This document shows positions 54,116-64,000 of a stretch of 64,000 bases of DNA, one piece after another. The stretch's first letter is position 1, and each line of letters starts with the position of its first letter. The notes under the pieces are model-generated. The model saw only the letters and a program-made list of their open reading frames with translations. It was not told the DNA's origin and did no database searches. The translations under genes were made by a program, and so were the position numbers. This DNA comes from Yponomeuta sedellus (taxonomy: Eukaryota > Arthropoda > Insecta > Lepidoptera > Yponomeutidae), in contig OW203747.1 in NCBI GenBank assembly GCA_934045075.1, positions 7,460,357 to 7,524,356 of the forward strand, given 5' to 3'.

Positions 54116-55204
54116 AAAGAACATAATTTGTAGGGGCTAGTAGCTTTAGTTACTCCAAACTCCTACAGTAAGTGTTGTTGTTAAGTGACTGGTACTCGTT
54201 CTTATAGTTGTTGAGGGTTGTTTGAACCAATCAAAAATGTTATTAAAATCTTCACTGTTTATTGTTCAATGTTAATGTTGGTTATATTCGAACTAAATTG
54301 TAACTAAACCTAAAAACTAATGCATCGCAAAAGTAAACTGCGCCGTCCTCTTATTTGCTGCTACTCCTTGCGCAATTCACCTCGTGCGTCAATGTACTTT
54401 CAGTAGTTGCTGACCGTACATAATTTGTCATTTGGCATGTTAAGCAGTTGGTGCCGGTTGTCGTCAGGCAAGTCACAGGCCTAAGGGCACCTTGAAAACT
54501 TCTGACAGTAACCAGCCACTACTCTTGCAAGCTTCCACCAATCCGGACGGGAAAGAGACGAGTCAGACGAGTCACGGGTCTCTCAGGGAAGAGACCCGTG
54601 CCCCGCGGTGGGGACATAATGGGTTAATGAAAATTATCTAATATATAAAAAAATAATTTGAGCGCAAAAAACTAAAAAGCTATGATATAGGTGATATATG
54701 TATATTTTTATATGTTTTAATAATATTTTACTATTGTATCTTTGTATTACTACGAAGCCTGTAAAAACGACGGCCAAAAATTGTATTTAATGTTTTTTTT
54801 TACTTTAAAACATCTAATATATTAATAAGTTAATCTCATGTTATCAAGAACACCTCCAAAATGGCTTCATCAGTTATTGTAAAAAAAGTCTGCATTGTTT
54901 GCACTGAGAATATAGGTCATAAGTTATTTATTAATATTATAAACAATGTTTGCGAATTCAGGTAGTATTCATACATAAACTTTAAATTGAAGGCTTGAAG
55001 TATGCACTTGAGTTAACACAGATTTAAAAATTAGTAAGGTTTATATTTTTCTCTAGACTTCGCAACGGAACCAAGTATAGGCTGGTTTTGAAAAAACTAT
55101 AAAAAAATATGCAAATGAGGTAAATCAGGCGGTGCTGTGGAATTAGTATAGAAAGAGGTACGGCTTCGTTTCATTATAATAACTATTAAGAAACTTATAT
55201 AACA

Positions 55205-55600
55205 ACATAATATAACCTCACGCTGGTATCTCAGAGGGGTAGGCAGAGCCAAGGACTGCCACTTGCCACGATCCTGACGGATCACCTTCGCTTCATCAAC
55301 GTTCATAAGTCATTGCATGCACGCACGCCACCACCGTGTACTTTTATCTTCCCCTATGCTAATACATCCCCTATTTGGTCAAAATATCTCCGCCTGGGAA
55401 GTATCTTACCGGTCCTTCCACCCACATTTGCAATATAGGTATATTTGTTTCGTCAATTTTTCTTGCTTCATCCTTCCCACATGTCCAAACCAACGCAACA
55501 TTCCTTTCTCAATTGTAGTCACTACATCCTCTTTTAGCCCACAACGTTCTCTGTCAGCCCTATCATTCAAAGTAACATTACACATACTAAGTGCATACGA
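55205..55600 (-). pseudogene. LINE ORF2 C-terminus, TKQIY family, interrupted by SINE-1
   Basis: The longest copy of this tail: on the - strand it reads SYALSMCNVTLNDRADRE, RCGLKEDVVTTIEKGMLRW, FGHVGRMKQEKLTKQIY and later NVDEAKVIRQDRGKWQSL, with frameshifts. FGHVxRM is a hallmark of LINE ORF2 C-termini. At its 5' side (about 55600) a SINE-1 has inserted. Confidence 0.6.
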
Positions 55601-55825
55601 CAACTGCAAAGTAGGTACTCGGGGCTGCAAGTGATGCTAATTACTTCAGCCAGAGTACGCTGCCTGTACGTAATACAAAGAATATTGTAAAGACGTTCGA
55701 AATTTCACTGACGCCGGTGAGCCGCCCATTAGCTCAGTTGGAAAGAGCGCTGGCACGGATAGCCAGAGGCGGATAGAATCCCGGCATGGGTGGAATTCTT
55801 AGCCTCCAAATAGGTTTTTAAAACT
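55600..55825 (+). mobile_element. SINE-1 copy, 5'-truncated
   Basis: Middle module, tRNA-like domain (about 55729-55798, box B damaged) and tail. It is inserted in a LINE tail (55205-55600). ACACATACT occurs on both sides and may be part of the target-site duplication. Confidence 0.6.
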
Positions 55826-55927
55826 ACACATACTTCTAAATGACCTAATTTCTACTGCACTAATCCTACTATATTGATTCTTTTGCTAATCCCGAGTACC
55901 TAACTTTAAATGGTGACTAACTAGCAA

Positions 55928-56235
55928 AACCTATAAACGCCCCACGAAGTGCATAGGTTCGATCCCCAGTGCGGGTTTATATCTATAAATTTGATTGTTT
56001 TCAAAGCTACACCTGCAAATTTGTGTCGCAACACCACACACTATCTGTGAAGGAAAAAATCGTGTGGAAACCCGCACTTTGGTTGGCTCCGCACGTACTA
56101 ACTACTCTTTCCTGTGGGCCGAATAAATAGTCGGAATGGTATAGGTGCTGGCCAAGTCTACTCCATCTTAAACAACCCCGCGATCGAGTGGTACTTTCAT
56201 CTAGTGTGAATGAAGGTACCAATTAATGCTATATA
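55928..56235 (+). mobile_element. SINE-4 copy (intron 1)
   Basis: Only the last part of the head survives (GGTTCGATCCCCAGTGCGGG at 55955); the body is followed by a diverged long-subtype end. Confidence 0.55.
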
Positions 56236-56276
56236 AGTCATATCTTTACATGAATGCAAAGGCTGAAGTATTGGAT

Positions 56277-56450
56277 CTTAAACCAGAAATGAAATGAACG
56301 AAATGAAAGAAATGAACGAAATTAAGGAAATGAACGAAATGAACAAAATGAACGAAATGAACTAAATGAACGAAATGAACGAAATGAAAAAAATTAACGA
56401 AATGAAGTGAAAAGGTTTTATTCAAAGTAGCGCAGAAACTGCGCAACAAT
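56277..56450 (-). repeat. LINE 3' end with GAAATGAAC nonamer array
   Basis: The right part (56410-56450) is the same LINE 3' end as at 41.9 kb. It is followed (on the - strand) by about 12 imperfect copies of a 9-base unit, GAAATGAAC on the + strand, at 56286-56405. The frame through it translates as repeated FVHFVH, which is not a gene. The array is best read as an expanded LINE tail. Confidence 0.65.
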
Positions 56451-57040
56451 TCTGACTAGCTGTGCTCCGCGGTGTTACTCACGTTTTACCGACTTTTAAG
56501 ATATTTACTCGCAGTAAAACGTAGCCTATGTGTTAATCCAGGATGTTAACTAACTCCATACCAAGTTTCATCAAAATCGCACCAGCAGTTTATACGTGTA
56601 GAAGTAACAAACATACACACTCACAAATTTTCGCTTTTATAGTATTAGTGTGATTACCCTGTACATAGTTATAATTGTATTAAACGGGTCAAATCGCGAT
56701 TATATATTAGGTAAAACGTAATTACCTTATTTACCGACGTTTCGGCAGCGTTACAGTTGCTGTGGTCTCGGGTAGACGTATATAACTATGTATGAGTATC
56801 GCGAATCATTAAGAAATGCTTTTACCCTGTACGTTGCTAATTTTGCAGTTAATACTTCTTTCTGTCATAAAACACACGACCTTTACGTTTATAGATTAGA
56901 TTAACATAAGATAAGAATATCCTTTATTGTACACTGGTAAAACAACAAATACAAAATAATTACAAATATACGTAGTACAATTGACGGCCTTATTGCTAAA
57001 AGCAATTTCTTCCAGGCAACCTAACGATGGAAAGTTTAAC

Positions 57041-57480
57041 CGGCACACCAACGGGGCAGTTCTTCTGCGAATCTCGTGAAATGAACAGACACGGCGCCTC
57101 AAGTAGAAAATAAATAATTAAAATCAGATCACGTTTAGAAATTCAAATTAAAAGTCGTTGACAGCCCGGGCAGGGGCATTAATAATTATATTTATGACCC
57201 CGAGTCTGCGTTGGAACATGATTATTTTGCTGGAAAAATATTTTTATGCGTAAATTCGATTATTGAATATTCGGTTGTCTTTTGTTATTTATATTTCGTA
57301 AATCGGCGGCGCAAATATTTTATGCGCCAATAAAATCGGATCGCCGTCGCAAATTAAAAGTTCGTCAAAACTTGTTTTGGGCGGCCAAAAACGGCGTAGC
57401 GACATAGTCCTGCATAATTTAGCAGCTCGTACTTTTGGTAATAAGCTCCACTGTTCTACAAATGCGCGATGCGACTTCGC
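57041..57480 (+). promoter_or_regulatory. Low-repeat block of intron 1, possible regulatory element
   Basis: About 440 bases share nothing with the other repeats in the window and hold scattered CpG-containing words (GGCGGCGCAAATATTTTATG, GATCGCCGTCGC) in AT-rich sequence. With no comparison available, enhancer function is only a suggestion. Confidence 0.2.
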
Positions 57481-57577
57481 TGTTTACGTGAAATTAATTT
57501 GTTGTTTGAATAAACTAAGAGAGAGATAAGATTGTTCAATTTTGCCGGGGGATGAGTCTCTAAAGCGGGAAGCATTC

Positions 57578-57930
57578 GTGGCCTAGGTGAACCGAGTGAT
57601 TGGATTCAATCACTTGGTTAAGCAACAACAGGCGCGATCAGGTACAGGATGGGTAAGCGTCCCGTGACTACCGCTAGTGGCATTTTTCCGAGCGCTTCCG
57701 TAATCGCAAGGCACGTTAAGCCGTTGGTGCCGGCTGTCATAATTATAATGGCAGTCGTAAAGCCATGTCAGAGGCCTTATTGGCGGCTTGATAACTTCTG
57801 ACAGTAAGGCCAGCCACTATCTTACAATACTCCACCAACCCGGACTTGGCCCCCGTGGTGGAGTACGGTCTAACCTTCCCGCGATGCAGGAAGAGACCCG
57901 TGCCCCAGCAGTGGGGACATACAAGGGGAT
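57578..57930 (-). repeat. Rep-F copy (intron 1)
   Basis: Nearly full length and well conserved, 1.3 kb upstream of coding exon 2. Confidence 0.7.
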
Positions 57931-58154
57931 AACGATAACGAGTCTCTAAAATGCATAGTTGTTCAATAGTGTCCTATTAGTCCGGTTATGGTAGTTTCAT
58001 TCACTCTATCGATAGCCTAGTAACCAATCGCATTGCAATGATATAACCGGTGCTACTTAACTCGGTTTCTTGCGCGATTCGATCTTCTTCGCAAGAGATA
58101 CATATTTAATTTGCGAGGATTATACCCCTGGAATGACTTTGTATTGCTTTGTGT

Positions 58155-58238
58155 TCTTTTTAATGCACTAACCCCTTGCTAAGGACAATTTTTTTTTATT
58201 ATAATTTTTTTGGCCTCTAAATAGGTTTTTAAAATTGC
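58155..58238 (+). repeat. SINE-1 hairpin remnant
   Basis: The inverted end module is followed by an AT-rich gap and the tail module (GGCCTCTAAATAGGTTTTTA). No tRNA-like part remains. Confidence 0.5.
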
Positions 58239-58529
58239 TACTGCTTTGTAGACTACCAAATTGAGACAAATAACAACCATGGTCGTGCTTATATCATTCT
58301 ATTGAACCACTATGTAGGTATTAGACTCTAGGGCTTGATGGGTAGAGCATACCTATATCACAATTTAATGTTACTACAAATGATGTAAGTAGTAACACAT
58401 TTATTGACGTTACCGTTACATATACTATTACTATTATATGTACTATGTGTATGCTGAAACACAGGCTCTGCCTAGTTCAGCAACAGAAAGCTTGCCACTT
58501 ATTATGAAATCAGTTGGTTTTTACAGCTA

Positions 58530-58723
58530 AGTTAAAAGTAAAGTAAAGTAAAAGTAAAAGTAAAAGTATTTTATTCGTAAAACATGAGTACATACATGAT
58601 GTTGGAGTTGTTACATATGAGCCCTATGCATGTTTTGCCTCAATAGGCATACGAAATTCGAGAAGGCACCAAGAGGAAACAGACTTTATATTGAAAAATT
58701 ATAAACAGAAAAACCTTCACCGC
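58530..58723 (-). repeat. Dispersed repeat Rep-J, second copy (intron 1)
   Basis: Matches 28622-28815, with a longer AAAGTA run (58533-58567). Confidence 0.6.
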
Positions 58724-59245
58724 AAACGCAAGTTATCATTAAAGATATATCAAGAATTATTAAAAATCTTATACATGTCCAACTCAAACTTAAAAACAAA
58801 ACTTTATGTATTAATTATGTCGTCTTAGTAATATTAATGTCATGATATCAATGTCAAGATCTGTCAGTCAGAAATTCATTAATATTATAATAACATTTCT
58901 CAGTAAGGATATTTCTTAACCTACATTTAAAACTATTCACGTCAAGTTCACGTACGTTAAATAAGTGGAGTTGTTAATTGGAAACTATTTTTAAGAAATA
59001 AACTATTTGTATCAATAATAACTAAGCGTAATTAAGCCATTTTCTCTCTCTCTGAGTAAAGGCCCTCCAAAGGGAAGTTTATAGGCTACATACAAGCATA
59101 ATAATATATTTATTTATCTTTAACATTACTGATTTAAATCCCGACTAACCTACTTGATGTTTCATCTGAAGAGTACGTCCAAGTTTCGCTCTGTATATGT
59201 CGTGCTTACGAAAGTTTTAACTCCAATATTCATTTGTATCCCCAG

Positions 59246-59396
59246 GTCGCGATCCTGGGCAGTCTAGTAGTCCTACCTTGTCGGGTGGCGGGCAAGGCCG
59301 GGGTCCTGCAATGGACGAAGGACGGATTCGGCCTCGGCACTCTCCGGAACCTGAGCGGGTACGAGCGATACCGGATGGTCGGGAGCGACGAGGAAG
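59246..59396 (+). CDS. rst/kirre: roughest/kirre-like Ig adhesion protein, coding exon 2 (Ig domain 1)
   Basis: A CCCCAG acceptor ends at 59245 and a GAAG|GTAAGAA donor follows 59396, leaving 50 codons plus one base (phase 1). The product contains LPCRV (first Ig cysteine, residue 91 of the joined protein), LQWTKD (the core tryptophan, residue 102), GFGLG, an N-glycosylation sequon NLS, and MVGSDEE. This series of motifs is highly conserved in the first Ig domain of roughest, kirre and vertebrate KIRREL proteins. The next exon should begin by completing a glycine codon and supply the second Ig cysteine; I find no such exon before 64000, so the downstream intron is at least 4.6 kb. A repeat starts within about 6-10 bases of the donor (see 59402-59512). 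Codon use is GC-rich, unlike the flanking AT-rich repeats. Confidence 0.9.
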
Positions 59397-59401
59397 GTAA
59401 G

Positions 59402-59512
59402 AATAAGATAATAATATTCTTTATTGTACACCAGAGCACATATTATAAAACATGTAAAGATACAAAGTACATTTGGCTGCCTTATTGCTAAAAGCAATTT
59501 CTTCCAGACAAC
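59402..59512 (-). repeat. Rep-E copy abutting the exon 2 splice donor
   Basis: The tail of a - strand Rep-E begins about 6 bases past the exon boundary at 59396. The donor region GTAAGAATAAGATAATAATA blends into the repeat's GATAA-rich tail. Confidence 0.7.
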
Positions 59513-60416
59513 CACGAAACACAGGTAAACACACTTAAAACCAAGCCGCGGGTCTCCTCACGATACATATATTTCTTCACGCCTGTGGTATTGCTACGAT
59601 AATTTCGCGGATGCCTAGTAAGTGATTCCGGAATTAAGGGCGCTCCTCAAGAAGCAATTTCCGTATCAACGTAGTTTAATTTTCATTTCGTTTGCAATCG
59701 AGCCTCGACTTGTTCGAAATATTGGCAGTATCATGGCGATCTCAATTGTAAATAAAAACAAACATCGTTTGTACGGAAATTTCTCCGTGGAGTGCGGTCT
59801 AAAATCCGGAATAACTTACTTGGTAGTCAAACAGAAAAAAATTGTGAGGAAACCTGCTTGGCCACGCACGTATTGACGTGTCCTTCCTGCAGTCTAGACC
59901 GACTAAACTGTTAGAATGACATACGTACTATAAATAAAACAATATACTAGGCACTGCAGCGGCCGAGTGGTCTGAGGCCGAGTTCCGGAGAGGTCCCTTT
60001 ACCCCTCTAGTGTAAATTAAAATGTCACTGAACGATGTATAAATCATTGCCTAGATGCAAAGTCCAAAGTTTTACTTGAATTTTTGACGGAAGAGGCCGA
60101 TCAGATTTTACGCATATTCGAAGAGTTTAGAGTCCGGACAAAGCTAAAAAGGATAGCTGTCAGTCAATGTTTGGGTGACTGAAACAGTGGTAGACTAACA
60201 TATTGACTGCCTTTGGTCTAGCGCTATCACTTCTCATTACTACGCGCCAACTTCCATTTTATCGCTTCATATTTACTGACCTTTCTTTATGTAGCTATAA
60301 TCATTCCACTGCCGGGCACATGCCTTCTTTCAGAGAGAGTGAGTGTGAACTTAATTACCTCGCGTGCCCAGCGCGACTGGCAATGTCAAGCGCTGAGGCA
60401 AACCCGATTTGTCACT

Positions 60417-60895
60417 TTCTTCTTCTTCAGGCGATATTAGTCCACTGCTGGACACAGCCCTCCCCTAATGAGCTCCATAGCGCAAGGTTGTGCCATCATT
60501 GGGGGGTAATGCCCATAATCCTCACGCTGGACATGCGGGTTGGGGATCGCAGTTTAGTGGAATTGTACTGCAGAGGGCGCTGCTGTAGTTACACAGCTTA
60601 CCAATTGTGCTTCATTTTAAATGTTAGTAAAGTGTCATAGGTTGCTGAGTGGTGTCGGCCTAGAGAATAGCACCAACCCAATTCTTCCCGCGAGTGTCGT
60701 AAAAGGCGACTAAGGGACACAAACCGGGGGGTGGGCAGCAGCGCCCCCTTTAGTACAATTCCACCGAACTGCGATCCCCAACCAGCATACCCAGCGTGGG
60801 GATTATGGGCATTGCCCCCTATGATAGCACAACGTGGCGCTCTTTAGGGGAGGACTATGTCCATCAGTGGACTAGTATAGCCTGACGACGACGAA
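60417..60895. repeat. Two Rep-G copies in opposite orientation (intron 2)
   Basis: A + strand copy (60417-60595) and a longer - strand copy (60660-60895). The latter includes GAGTGTCGTAAAAGGCGACT, a word I associate with LINE 3'UTRs. Confidence 0.65.
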
Positions 60896-61171
60896 CTACT
60901 GTCAATATTTAGAACAATGCCCATTCAGACGGCCGCTGTAAATACCCTTTCCAATTCAAATCCAGCGGCGAATGTTTCATTGCGTTTCTACGACGGACGT
61001 GTCTAAAACATCAAAATATCGTGCCAAATACCCGCTCTGCCCACTTAAAAAATAGCGCGGTACGCCGTGGTATAAAAATGTGGCCACAAATCGAAGCGAC
61101 AAGCGGAGCGGTTATTATCGTTTTTGTTTGACAGCTGTATAGTATTCTCTAAGGTTAACACGAGACATAAT

Positions 61172-61367
61172 AAAAACTATTTTTATACGGATTTTACTCG
61201 TTTATTTTACATTTTTATAATTTACCTTTTTTTTCGAAAACGTCGGGAAATTTTGTAAAAATGAAAAATAAACGAGTAAAATCCCTAAAAAAAGAAGAAA
61301 AAAAAAACAAAAGGAAAATTCTACACATGTAAAATAAACGAGTAAAATCCGTATAAAAACAGTTTGT
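61172..61367 (+). repeat. Inverted-repeat element (intron 2)
   Basis: Arms 61174-61212 and 61327-61365 match except near one end, and a third partial copy (AAATAAACGAGTAAAATCC) lies inside at about 61266. Same family as 6930-7061. Confidence 0.65.
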
Positions 61368-61624
61368 TTTAAGAGGCTGTATTACAATATGTACCATTGT
61401 TTCAGTTTTTTATCTACCCTATAAACGTGCCACTGCTGAGCGCAGGCCTTTTCTTACAGAAAGAGTATGGGATTAATTACCAAGCGTGCCCACCGCAGAT
61501 TGGCGATTTCAACCGCTGAGGTATTTGAACACCTCAGATACTCAGGTTTCCTCATGATGTTTTTCTTCTCCGTTAGCGAGTGGTATGTAACTTTACAATA
61601 TCCAAAACGTGTAACTTGAAAACA

Positions 61625-62385
61625 GTTTCCTTAGTAGACAATAATTATGGAATCATTTTCAATAAAAACAAAAATCCTGTAAATAAAGCATTAAAAATTA
61701 TTAGATTACCAATTAAATACTAAAAAAACTATTGCAGCTATAGTATTATTTCACTCAACTGAAGGATTAAAAATTATTAACTTACCAAATAAATACTAAA
61801 GAAACTATTGCAGTATTATTTCACTCGCGCACGGGCTGCAATAATAACCAATTAAAACTCAAAAAGACAAATAAAAAAAATCACCATCGCGCTAAAAACC
61901 GCCCCGTCTCTGGCTCTCGCGTACGCGTTTTCATTTATTTACATGAAGCTAGTGGTAGCCAAATAAAACGTGGCAACGACCTCCTTCTACCTACGTAGTT
62001 TCTGTGCTATGCATCTGTAATATTTCGCTCACCTAGACATTGCATCTTAACCCCCATTTACATTCAAGCTGTGCGGTCGCCACTTCTCTTGCTCAAAGGT
62101 TGAGGCAAACTGAGCAAAAAATATGTTATTCTTATCTCTTTGCTCTGGTATAGGTCGGAAATCAAGTTGAAACTTCACAATTCACATGTGTTGTGTAAAT
62201 CCCAGACACCTGACCTATTAATGTACCTCTTTACACCTGGCCATACGTCGTTTGGTCAGATGTAAAGATGACGACAAGCATTTTTAGTGGCTTAGAATAT
62301 TATACATAAATGTGTTACATTTTAAATATTAGAATATTTTTGTTACACTTTATTCATACGTACTTCGCTAAACATATATTAATGT
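61625..62385 (+). other. Low-repeat part of intron 2
   Basis: A short direct repeat (CAAnTAAATACTAAAnAAACT at about 61711 and 61782) is the only structure. No exon with an Ig C-terminal half was found here. Confidence 0.45.
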
Positions 62386-62504
62386 AGTCATCATCAACAG
62401 GCTATATTAGTCCACATAGGACATAGCCTGTAGCTGGACATAGCCCCCCATGATGAGCGACATAGCGCCCTGTCTTTAGCTTGCCGCATCCAGCATCTGC
62501 CTGC

Positions 62505-62700
62505 ATTACATACAAGCACATACATTGCTTCTGGCCCCACACTAGGATACCCTGTGTCATGGGATCCAGAAACCACGACATCACAAACTTGTAAACCAAG
62601 TGGTTCAAGACCTGAGGTTTTTTTTGGTCCCCAGCTGGGATTCGAACCCAGGACCTCTAGCACGGTAGGTGGATGCGCTACCGCTACGCCACAGAGGTCG
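62505..62700 (-). mobile_element. SINE-2 copy
   Basis: The same body and head as at 9180, in intron 2 of the roughest/kirre-like gene, next to a Rep-G/RTE end at 62388-62510. Confidence 0.65.
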
Positions 62701-63184
62701 TCGTCAGAATTAGGCCATTTTTACACTTAATTATAAATGTATTTATTTTAATAAACTTTTTTACAAAGGTACGAAGATCTTACAAAAAGTTTTTTTGTAA
62801 AGTTAACAATAAAAACTTGTTCAGTGTTCATACAATGCACTGTCACTGCAGCTGCAGTGGACGCAACGTAAATACTAGTGAAAGATAAATGAGACGACAC
62901 GAAGAAAATCTCTTGTCAGTTGGACTTTTTCTGGCTTACTTTTCTTTATTAAATTTTTGCATAAAGGAAAATCCTTTCTTTAGTCTTAAATGGAGTTCAA
63001 GTTCCACGTTCTTGCAGAAAAATTCTGTTAATCCTGAAGAAAACTTCCGTAGTTCTCGCGCTTTTTACCCGAAATGTATTTGGCTCGTATATAAATCATG
63101 TTAGTATACAATACCATCCGAGTGGTCCCTTCACTCATCTAGCGTGAATGAAGATGCCACTGAGCGGTACAAATCAGGTACAAA

Positions 63185-63364
63185 TCTGTTAGCTTTTAGA
63201 ATATACCTCGGCTACTATCGGATAGAATCGAATATATTCGTGGAATATAAATATCGGAACTAATATGACACTTAACTTCGAAATCATCACTACGGTTCGG
63301 GGATTTTTTCGGCGAAAACCGAAGCCTTCTCTAGAGCCCGAGGTATATTCTAAAAGCTAACAGA
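63185..63364 (+). mobile_element. MITE with 27-bp terminal inverted repeats (family K)
   Basis: The ends start TCTGTTAGCTTTTAGAATAT and are exact over 27 bases (63185-63211, 63338-63364). Fragments of the same family are at 508-661 (tandemly duplicated) and 49535-49620 (with a 13-bp hairpin, 49577-49611). Confidence 0.75.
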
Positions 63365-63834
63365 CATGCAGTGCAATCAATACAAAAAGATATGTTATAT
63401 TTAAAATGGTTCTTATCGCTTTTATTTACTGGGTATAACGGAGTGGACTGTGTAAACAAGAAAATTAATGGAAAACGTAGGAAAATATAAGAACAAATAG
63501 ACAATGAAATGGTGACAGCAAAATTACAGAATGAGTGACACGAGGAAGAATAGTCAATAAAACAAAACAATATTCAGAATCATAAAATTATTCCAAGGAG
63601 TCTTCAGCACTGGGTAAAACCTAACTGCCCTGATTCCCGACTCGCGATTAGTGAATATATGTATGACATCAGAAACACTAAAAGGTCTGTTTTACCAAAC
63701 TGAAGAAATCAGGAAAATAATACCTACACCTAAAGAAAATACGCTCTACAATATCTTTTAATTAACTACAAATTTAATACGACTTGTCGTCAGGTTATAC
63801 TAGTCCACTGCCGGACAAAGCCCTCCCCTAATGA

Positions 63835-63965
63835 GCGCCAAAGCGCCCGCGTCTTCAGCTTGCCGCATCCAGCATCTGCCTGCAGTTTTTCGCTGATCGT
63901 CATCCCACCTATTCCTACACTACATTTGCCGAGTCGCGGTCCCCACTCAAGAACACGTATAGGAT
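63835..63965 (-). pseudogene. RTE LINE fragment (- strand) fused to a Rep-G-type end
   Basis: On the - strand this reads RVLEWGPRLGKCSVG and LQADAGCGKLK, the RTE C-terminal block, then runs into the Rep-G terminal sequence at 63783-63850. It shows that Rep-G ends as an RTE 3' terminus does. A shorter relative is at 62455-62510. Confidence 0.55.
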
Positions 63966-64000
63966 ATCAGTGCATATTTATTGCCTACTGGATATGTCCA

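Larger units (their letters stand above)
49043..59245 (+). other. Intron 1 (coding) of the roughest/kirre-like gene
   Basis: This 10.2-kb phase-0 intron has a GTAGTT donor and a TGTATCCCCAG acceptor. It contains SINE-1 copies, SINE-4 copies, two Rep-F copies (one split by a MITE), two facing Rep-G copies, a TKQIY-type LINE tail, and a LINE 3' end with a nonamer array, listed separately. Long first introns are normal for this family in insects. The least repetitive part is about 57040-57480. Confidence 0.75.

Noticed and set aside
54100..54430. Solo LTR (begins TGTAGGGGCTAG)
   Set aside because: No matching CA end, no target duplication and no second copy could be seen.
56246..56449. 67-codon frame with repeated HFVHFV residues
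   Set aside because: It is a translation of the GAAATGAAC array in a LINE tail.
60203..60640. 145-codon frame on the + strand
   Set aside because: It is made of SINE-4 and Rep-G sequence; no conserved domain.
59397..64000. Search for exon 3 of the roughest/kirre-like gene
   Set aside because: No phase-1 exon encoding the expected second Ig cysteine region was found; the exon is probably beyond the window.

Overview
The window looks like a piece of a moth or butterfly (Lepidoptera) nuclear genome. It is AT-rich, has very little coding sequence, and is packed with short interspersed repeats of lepidopteran type: several tRNA-derived SINE families, RTE-like LINE 3' ends, CR1/Jockey-type LINE fragments, mariner relics, small inverted-repeat (MITE-like) elements and Helitron-like ends. 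There is no prokaryotic gene organisation. Nearly all open reading frames above 60 codons are chance frames or decayed transposons.

One host gene can be recognised, on the + strand in the right half: the 5' part of an irre-cell-recognition-module immunoglobulin adhesion gene, roughest/kirre (Neph1/nephrin-like family). Coding exon 1 (48806-49042) carries the signal peptide and the start of the first Ig domain. Coding exon 2 (59246-59396) carries the middle of that Ig domain. The intron between them is 10.2 kb and full of repeats; the rest of the gene lies beyond the right edge. A GC-richer non-repetitive block ending in a good splice donor (about 32090-32304), and an acceptor just upstream of coding exon 1 (exon start 48744), suggest a non-coding first exon and promoter about 16 kb upstream. 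This is inference.

Layout. 1-21 kb: dense SINEs and RTE-type tails, a mariner fragment (8.9 kb), a 195-bp inverted-repeat element (9.5 kb), and tandem duplications (0.5, 5.6/6.3 and 17.4 kb). 21.3-23.6 kb: a 5'-truncated LINE with a long intact reverse-transcriptase frame on the - strand. 24.5-25.7 kb: SINEs, one split by an internally deleted mariner. 28.9-31.5 kb: a pair of diverged 220-280 bp inverted repeats enclosing an RTE fragment and a SINE. 32-33 kb: candidate promoter and palindromes. 33-40 kb: SINEs, hairpins and a pentanucleotide array. 40.6-41.9 kb: a second truncated LINE on the + strand. 42.5-44.6 kb: roughly 300-bp diverged repeat units, each with a CTCF-like motif. 45-48 kb: a perfect-TIR MITE, a GC-rich repeat, a 450-bp near-perfect palindrome and a 215-bp tandem duplication. 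48.8-64 kb: the roughest/kirre exons and their introns.

The most unusual object is a dispersed element with an internal tRNA-like pol III promoter close to its 3' end and an inverted copy of its own modules at its 5' end. Six copies have 10-14 bp flanking direct repeats, so they look like LINE-mobilised insertions that are nevertheless built as hairpins. All family names come from reading the sequence and from remembered family features. No database search was possible, so most repeat boundaries are good to about 10 bp.
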